DNA from: Lachnospiraceae bacterium UBA1267
Lineage (GTDB): Bacteria > Bacillota > Clostridia > Lachnospirales > Lachnospiraceae
Assembly: GCA_002308115.1 (NCBI GenBank)
Contig: DBVJ01000147.1
Location: 2,840-14,396, forward strand
Reading direction: 5' to 3'
Length of the DNA: 11,557 bases
The notes below the pieces were generated by a model that saw only the letters and a program-made list of their open reading frames with translations, was not told the origin of the DNA and made no database searches. Shown in pieces: positions 6,889 through 11,557 of the stretch (the first letter of the stretch is position 1; every line of letters starts with the position of its first letter). A program made the position numbers and the translations under genes.

Positions 6889-7979
6889 AGAATATTTTTG
6901 GAAACAGTCTCACGATGACGATCTTCGGAGAAAGCCACGGCCCGGCTGTCGGATGTGTGCTGGACGGGCTGACGCCTGGGATCGCGGTGGATGAGGAAGA
7001 GATCCGTAAAGCGCTCGAAAGACGCCGGCCGGACCCGAAACTGGATACTGCGCGTGTGGAGCCGGATCATTTTGAGATCCTCTCAGGCGTCTTTGCGGGC
7101 AACACGACCGGCACGCCGCTTACGATCGTGATCCGGAATGAAGATGCGAGAAGCCGTGATTATGTGTACGGACCCGCACGGCCGTCGCATGCGGATTATA
7201 CCGGCTTTCTGAAATACCATGGCTATGAAGATTACAGAGGCGGAGGGCATTTCTCCGGCCGCGTGACGGCGGCAGTCGCCGCGGCGGGCGGGATCCTGCT
7301 TCCGGCTCTTCGTGCGCTCGGCATCACCGTGGGCACGCATATCAAAGAATGCGGTACGGTCACGGACCGCGCGTTCCGTGGCCCGGAAGACGTGGAACTT
7401 TTGTTGGAGCGTCATTTTCCGGTGCTGTCTCCGGAAGCCGGACAGAAAATGGAAGAAGAGATCCGGAATGCTAAGGCTGCGGGAGATTCCATCGGCGGGA
7501 TCACGGAGACCGCGGTTTTCGGCCTCCCCGGTGGTCTCGGAGAACCTTTCTTCGATTCGGTGGAGGGACTGCTTTCGCATGCTGCCTTTTCGCTGGGCGG
7601 CGTGAAAGGCGTCAGTTTCGGGGAAGGTTTCGGTTTCTCTGCGCTTCGCGGAAGCGAGGCCAATGATGCGCTGAGGCTTATGGACGGCAAGGTGATAACT
7701 AAGACAAACCGAAACGGCGGCATCAACGGGGGCATTACAAATGGAATGCCGGTCCTCATGAACTGCGCCGTAAAGCCTACGCCTTCGATCGCAACAGCGC
7801 AGGAGACGGTGGACTTTGTACGGATGGAGGAGACAGAGACATCGGTACAGGGGCGGCACGATCCGGCGATCGTAAGAAGGATCTGCCCGGTTCTCTCCGG
7901 CATGACCGCACTGGTGATCGCGGATCTCCTGATCATGAGATACGGAGAAGACGTGCTCGCGAAGGGCATCCGGGCGTGA
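6885..7979 (+). CDS. aroC: Chorismate synthase
   Basis: AroC carries out the last common step, turning EPSP into chorismate with reduced FMN as cofactor. The 364-residue length is normal. Visible signatures are FGESHGPAVG (14-23), a Gly/His/Arg-rich GGGHFSGRVTAAVAAAGG region in the clostridial form, NGGINGGITNGMP and, near the C-terminus, RHDPAIVRR. The start overlaps the aroB stop in an ATGA, with CAGGAG (6868-6873) as ribosome site 11 bases upstream. The next gene follows within a few bases. The order aroB-aroC ahead of aroE-K, aroQ and aroA is compact but does not follow pathway order. Confidence 0.97.
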   Translation: MKNIFGNSLTMTIFGESHGPAVGCVLDGLTPGIAVDEEEIRKALERRRPDPKLDTARVEPDHFEILSGVFAGNTTGTPLTIVIRNEDARSRDYVYGPARPSHADYTGFLKYHGYEDYRGGGHFSGRVTAAVAAAGGILLPALRALGITVGTHIKECGTVTDRAFRGPEDVELLLERHFPVLSPEAGQKMEEEIRNAKAAGDSIGGITETAVFGLPGGLGEPFFDSVEGLLSHAAFSLGGVKGVSFGEGFGFSALRGSEANDALRLMDGKVITKTNRNGGINGGITNGMPVLMNCAVKPTPSIATAQETVDFVRMEETETSVQGRHDPAIVRRICPVLSGMTALVIADLLIMRYGEDVLAKGIRA

Positions 7980-7996
7980 CGCACAGACAGGCATCT

Positions 7997-9286
7997 ATGC
8001 AATTCGGACTGATTGGCGGAAAACTGAAGCACAGTTATTCGAAAGAGATCCATGAAAGCATCGCGGATTATTGCTACGAGCTTCGGGAACTCTCCTTTGA
8101 AGAACTCGGAATCTTCCTCCGTTCAGGCGCTTTTCTCGGAATCAATGTGACCATTCCGTACAAGGAAGCCGTGATTCCGTACCTCGATCAGCTCTCACCC
8201 CGTGCCGCTTCGATCGGCGCCGTGAATACGGTCGTGAACCGTAGCGGAAAACTGTACGGCTTCAACACGGATTTTGCCGGAATGCTTTCGCTCATCCGGC
8301 ATGCGGGGATCACACTTTCCGGCAGGAAAGTCATGATCCTGGGGACAGGCGGCACCGCAAAGACCGCGGAGGCTGTTTCAAAGTCGCTTGGCGCAAAAGA
8401 GATTGCCTTTATTTCCAGAAGAGAATCCCCGGATACGGTCACATATAAAGATGCGCCGAAACGTTGTAAAGACGCGGAAATCCTGATCAATGCCACGCCG
8501 GCCGGCATGTGGCCTGAAACAGATATCCAACCAATAGAGTTAACAGATTTTCCGATGCTTTCGGGCGTGATCGATGTGATTTACCATCCCATCCGTACCA
8601 ATCTCCTTCTGGAGGCGGAGGCTTTGGGGATCCCCTCAGCGGGCGGTCTCTACATGCTGGCGTCTCAGGCTGCCTGGAGTTCGGCGTTGTTTACCGGGCT
8701 TCTGGACAATGAAGAAGACCACGCTCCGGAGGCCGTCAGACAGATCCTCGAAATGACGGAAAAGGCCTTTCGGAAAGTGCTTCTTGAGAAGCAGAATCTG
8801 GTGCTCATCGGTATGCCGGGCGCGGGCAAGTCTCTTGCGGCGGAACGCATTTCTGAAATGACCGGAAGACCATTTGTCAACACAGACGATCTGGTGGAAA
8901 AGCGTCTCGGCGAACCGATTCCCGGATTCATCCGAAGAGAAGGAGAAGCAGCGTTCCGCCTTTTGGAACGGGAGGCGGTCGATTCGGTCTCGGATCTCAC
9001 CGGACACATCATTGCGACCGGCGGCGGAACGGTGCTTGATCCAAAGAACGTACGGGCGCTCAAACGGAATGGAAGACTGGTGCTTTTAAAGCGCGATCTC
9101 GATGCGCTGACGCCTGCGGAAGACCGGCCGCTTTCGGATACACGCGAAAAGCTTGTGAAACTGTTTGAAGCACGGCGTCCGGTCTACGAGGCTTCTAAGG
9201 ATGTGACGGCGGAAGGCCGTGAGGATCCGGAAGAGACCGCAAAGGCCGTCTGGCGTGCTTTTTACGGAAATGAGGCGACTCTATGA
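7997..9286 (+). CDS. aroE-aroK: Bifunctional shikimate dehydrogenase / shikimate kinase fusion
   Basis: One uninterrupted frame of 429 residues joins two enzymes. Residues 1 to about 260 are AroE, reducing 3-dehydroshikimate with NADPH: GGKLKHSYS for substrate binding, catalytic K56 in NVTIPYK, N77 in GAVNTV, D92 in GFNTD, nucleotide loop GTGGTA (116-121), NATPAGMW and Q224. Residues from about 266 are AroK, phosphorylating shikimate with ATP: Walker A GMPGAGKS (272-279), GEAAFR with R321, GGG at 342-344, the lid DRPLSDTR, and the Arg pair in EARRPVYEA. The usual DTD reads NTD (N295, D297), so the first Asp, normally a magnesium ligand, is Asn. The ATG at 7997 matches the family N-terminus; a GTG at 7976 overlapping the aroC stop would add seven residues and remains possible. 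The stop overlaps aroQ (ATGA). The two reactions are consecutive, so the fusion may aid handover. Confidence 0.94.
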   Translation: MQFGLIGGKLKHSYSKEIHESIADYCYELRELSFEELGIFLRSGAFLGINVTIPYKEAVIPYLDQLSPRAASIGAVNTVVNRSGKLYGFNTDFAGMLSLIRHAGITLSGRKVMILGTGGTAKTAEAVSKSLGAKEIAFISRRESPDTVTYKDAPKRCKDAEILINATPAGMWPETDIQPIELTDFPMLSGVIDVIYHPIRTNLLLEAEALGIPSAGGLYMLASQAAWSSALFTGLLDNEEDHAPEAVRQILEMTEKAFRKVLLEKQNLVLIGMPGAGKSLAAERISEMTGRPFVNTDDLVEKRLGEPIPGFIRREGEAAFRLLEREAVDSVSDLTGHIIATGGGTVLDPKNVRALKRNGRLVLLKRDLDALTPAEDRPLSDTREKLVKLFEARRPVYEASKDVTAEGREDPEETAKAVWRAFYGNEATL

Positions 9287-9720
9287 AACTTTTGGTTTTG
9301 AACGGCCCGAATCTGAATCTCCTTGGTGTCAGAGAGCCTTCTGTGTACGGGACACAGAACTATGAGGAACTTGTCCGTCTCATCGAGGCGCATGCAGAAG
9401 CATGCGGCGTTTCGGTACAATGTGTGCAGACGAATCATGAAGGCGTTCTGGTGGACGAGATCCAGCGCGCATATTTTGAAGGCTTCGACGGCATCATCCT
9501 GAATCCCGCCGCCTATACCCATACTTCCGTCGCGCTTTACGATGCCGTGAAGGCCATCGGGATCCCGACAGTGGAGGTGCACATTTCCGATACCGAAAAC
9601 AGAGAAGCCTTCCGTAAGATCAGCTTCGTACGGTCTGCCTGTGTGAAGACCATTCAAGGCCACGGCTTTCAGGGCTATCTCGAAGCCATGGATTACCTGA
9701 CCGGAGAGGTCCGCAAATGA
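9283..9720 (+). CDS. aroQ: Type II 3-dehydroquinate dehydratase
   Basis: AroQ removes water from 3-dehydroquinate to give 3-dehydroshikimate, the third pathway step. The 145-residue size and motifs define the small dodecameric type II enzyme: NGPNLNLLGVREPSVYG with the catalytic Tyr Y22, QTNHEG (49-54), NPAAYTHTS (74-82) with N74 and H80, and EVHISD (98-103) with E98 and H100. The loop after this, DTENREAFRKISFV, replaces the more common SNIHAREEFR form but keeps the REAFR core. A GAGG site (9272-9275) with a 7-base spacer precedes the ATG, which overlaps the preceding stop. The 3' end overlaps the aroA start in the same way, so the protein is made in step with its pathway neighbours. Confidence 0.97.
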   Translation: MKLLVLNGPNLNLLGVREPSVYGTQNYEELVRLIEAHAEACGVSVQCVQTNHEGVLVDEIQRAYFEGFDGIILNPAAYTHTSVALYDAVKAIGIPTVEVHISDTENREAFRKISFVRSACVKTIQGHGFQGYLEAMDYLTGEVRK

Positions 9721-10991
9721 AGATCCGCGTCCATCCGTCTGAATTAACAGGAAGCCTGTCCGCACCGCCCTCCAAGAGCGTGGCGCACAGGCTTCTGATC
9801 GCTTCGGCGCTTTCAGACGGCAGGTCGCTTCTTCACGGCATCGAAGCCGGGGAAGACGTTCAGGCGACCATGGACTGCCTAAAGCTTCTGGGGGCGGAGA
9901 TCACGCATGCGGGCGAAGACGTGCTTCAGGTGAGAAACCATGGCTTGGGTCTTCCTGAAGACGTTATTTTCCCCTTAAGAGAGAGCGGATCCACGTTCCG
10001 CTTCATTGTCCCGGTGGCGCTCATGATCGGCGGAAAAGCCCGTTTTCAGGGCTCACAGCGGCTGATGGAACGTGGCATCCGGGTCTATGAAGATCTGTTC
10101 CGCGAAAAAGGGATACTCGTCAGGCAGGAAATGATCCCGACGAGGGCTTCTGATACGGAAAGCGGCGGGGAAGCGCGGACTTCTCTCTATGTGGACGGAC
10201 AGCTTAGCCCGGGGCTTTTCAGATTGCCGGGCGGCATCTCCAGCCAGTTTATTTCAGGTCTTCTTTTTGCGCTCCCGTGTCTTTCGGGCGATTCCGTGAT
10301 CGAGATCATACCGCCCGTCGAAAGCAATCCCTATATCGGACTCACGATCGGAACGCTGAAACGCTTCGGCGTCGAGGCGCTCAGGGAGAGCGAGACTGTG
10401 ATCCGCGTGCCTGGCGGACAGCATTTCCAGCCTGTAGATCTCGCTCTGGAAGGCGACTGGTCCAACGGCGCGGTGCTTCTTGCGTTCAGAAGTCTCGGGC
10501 ACAGGATCTCGGTAGAGGGTCTGGATCCCGAGAGCCTTCAGGGCGACCGGGCCTTTCTGGATTTCAGTCAGAGGCTGGAAAATGAAAGCTTCCCCCAGAT
10601 CGATCTTCGGGACACGCCGGACCTGGGACCGGTACTGTTCGTGCTTGCCGCCGCAAAAAACGGCGCGGTCTTTACCGGCATCGAAAGGCTCCGGCTGAAG
10701 GAAAGCGACCGTCTCCAAGCCATGGCGGAAGAGCTTCGAAAGTTCGGCGCGGAGATCGAAACACACGAACACAGCGCGGTGATCCTTCCGACGCCTCTTC
10801 ATACGCCGCGTGAAACGGTAAAGAGCCACAACGACCACAGGGTCGTCATGGCTCTCACGCTTCTTCTGAGTCTGTACGGCGGAGAGATCGAGGGGGCGGA
10901 AGCCGTCCGGAAGAGCTATCCGGATTTCTTCACGGATCTTCGCGCCCTGGGCCTTTTGATCGAGGCGGATCAGCCGATCTTCGGAAGCTGA
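9717..10991 (+). CDS. aroA: 3-phosphoshikimate 1-carboxyvinyltransferase (EPSP synthase)
   Basis: AroA condenses shikimate-3-phosphate with phosphoenolpyruvate to give EPSP. The 424-residue protein shows APPSKSVAHR with K20, S21 and R25, LRESGSTFRF (87-96), LPGGISSQFISGL (170-182), ESNPYIGLT, catalytic D302 in DTPDLGP, RLKESDRL (326-333) and SHNDHR (370-375). The PEP/glyphosate loop reads E-S-G-S-T-F-R rather than the E. coli N-A-G-T-A-M-R, with Phe where E. coli has Pro101; related clostridial enzymes have similar ESGST loops. The Gly equivalent to E. coli G96 is kept. GGAGAGG (9703-9709) lies 7 bases before the ATG, which overlaps the aroQ stop. The last 22 bases run into the 3' end of the convergent trpB2-type gene. 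Confidence 0.96.
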   Translation: MKIRVHPSELTGSLSAPPSKSVAHRLLIASALSDGRSLLHGIEAGEDVQATMDCLKLLGAEITHAGEDVLQVRNHGLGLPEDVIFPLRESGSTFRFIVPVALMIGGKARFQGSQRLMERGIRVYEDLFREKGILVRQEMIPTRASDTESGGEARTSLYVDGQLSPGLFRLPGGISSQFISGLLFALPCLSGDSVIEIIPPVESNPYIGLTIGTLKRFGVEALRESETVIRVPGGQHFQPVDLALEGDWSNGAVLLAFRSLGHRISVEGLDPESLQGDRAFLDFSQRLENESFPQIDLRDTPDLGPVLFVLAAAKNGAVFTGIERLRLKESDRLQAMAEELRKFGAEIETHEHSAVILPTPLHTPRETVKSHNDHRVVMALTLLLSLYGGEIEGAEAVRKSYPDFFTDLRALGLLIEADQPIFGS

Positions 10992-11557
10992 CTCAACGAT
11001 CTCTGAAGATCCTCATCCGTGGGGATCACGTCTGTCATCGTCCCGTCATTATAACTCTTATAGGCCATGAGGTCGAAATAACCGGTGCCGGTGAGGCCGA
11101 AGACGATATTCTTCGCTTCACCGGTCTCTTTGCATTTCAGGGCTTCGTCGATGGCGGCCAGAATGGCATGCGAACTTTCGGGCGCCGGCAGAATGCCCTC
11201 ACAGCGGGCAAATGTTTCCGCTGCCTTGAAGACCGCCGTCTGTTCCACGGCGCGTGCTTCCAGAAGACCGTCCTCGTAGAGCTGGGAAATGATCGAACTG
11301 GCGCCATGGTATCTGAGGCCGCCGGCATGGTTCGGGGAGGGGATGAAATCCGAACCAAGCGTGTACATTTTCGCGAGCGGGCAGACATGGCCGGTGTCCG
11401 CAAAGTCATAGGCGTACACGCCGCGGGTCAGGCTGGGGCAGGAGGCCGGTTCGACCGCGATGAAACGGTAGTCCGCTTCGCCGCGGATCTTTTCGCCCAT
11501 GAACGGGGCAATGAGGCCGCCGAGGTTGGAACCGCCGCCCGCGCAGCCGATAATGAT
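10970..11557 (-). CDS. TrpB2-type tryptophan synthase beta chain, C-terminal part
   Basis: The frame is open to the right edge of the window; 195 C-terminal residues are present and the start, including the PLP lysine, lies outside. Visible features are the phosphate-cradling GCAGGGSNLGG near the edge, VEPASCPSLTRGVYAYDF, PLAKMYTLGSDF, HAGGLRYHGASS, EGILPAPESSHA and GLTGTGYFDLMAY. These are characteristic of the longer TrpB2 branch (usually about 450 residues) rather than the canonical TrpB1 that pairs with TrpA. The enzyme joins indole to serine to make tryptophan, though the physiological role of TrpB2 proteins varies. The gene faces aroA and their ends overlap by 22 bases with no hairpin between them. 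It probably belongs to a separate unit reading leftward. Confidence 0.93.
   Translation of the reverse strand: MIIGCAGGGSNLGGLIAPFMGEKIRGEADYRFIAVEPASCPSLTRGVYAYDFADTGHVCPLAKMYTLGSDFIPSPNHAGGLRYHGASSIISQLYEDGLLEARAVEQTAVFKAAETFARCEGILPAPESSHAILAAIDEALKCKETGEAKNIVFGLTGTGYFDLMAYKSYNDGTMTDVIPTDEDLQRSLSQLPKIG

Noticed and set aside
7083-7994. Open frame of 303 codons antisense to aroC
   Set aside because: Arg/His-rich shadow of a GC-rich gene with no domain or ribosome site; aroC motifs account for the region.

Overview
The window reads as a chromosomal segment of a Gram-positive, probably anaerobic Bacillota (Clostridia or Erysipelotrichia type). The pointers are the gene families (Gx transporter, NusG domain II, DUF2975 with a small XRE regulator and a DUF4153/4173 membrane protein, an Rrf2 regulator beside cysteine synthase, clostridial-type aro genes), strong AAGGAGG-type ribosome sites before many genes, and sigma-A-like promoters. 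Codon use is GC-rich at third positions, so this is not a low-GC Clostridium. The species cannot be named from the sequence. No mobile element, CRISPR array, tRNA or rRNA is visible, and no stretch over 300 bases lacks a gene.

Layout. (1) 1-1400, plus strand: the 3' end of an ApbE flavin transferase, a membrane-anchored NusG-domain-II protein and a Gx-type membrane protein, closed by a hairpin that can terminate transcription from both sides. (2) 1471-2826, minus strand: cysK followed by an Rrf2 regulator with a four-cysteine cluster, behind a good promoter whose -35 box lies inside an inverted repeat (2877-2903), a plausible operator. (3) 2960-5011, minus strand: a tightly packed membrane module of DUF2975, XRE regulator and DUF4153/4173, with a near-consensus promoter, a perfect 12-bp palindrome at the expected transcription start, and its own terminator. 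(4) 5205-10991, plus strand: an aquaporin followed closely by aroB, aroC, an aroE-aroK fusion, aroQ and aroA. Start and stop codons overlap or nearly touch throughout the aro genes. (5) 10970-11557, minus strand: the C-terminal part of a TrpB2-type tryptophan synthase beta chain, convergent with aroA and overlapping its end by 22 bp.

Working together. The aro operon encodes every step from DAHP to chorismate: AroB makes 3-dehydroquinate, AroQ dehydrates it, the fused AroE-AroK reduces and phosphorylates shikimate, AroA adds enolpyruvate and AroC makes chorismate. DAHP synthase is not in the window. TrpB2 at the right edge acts further downstream in aromatic amino acid metabolism. CysK and the Rrf2 protein look like a cysteine supply unit with its own regulator. 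The ApbE/NusG-II/Gx trio points to flavinylated membrane redox chemistry. No wholly unknown system is evident. The points most worth following are the AroE-AroK fusion with an Asn in place of a usual kinase Asp, the aquaporin heading the shikimate operon, and the two candidate operators.
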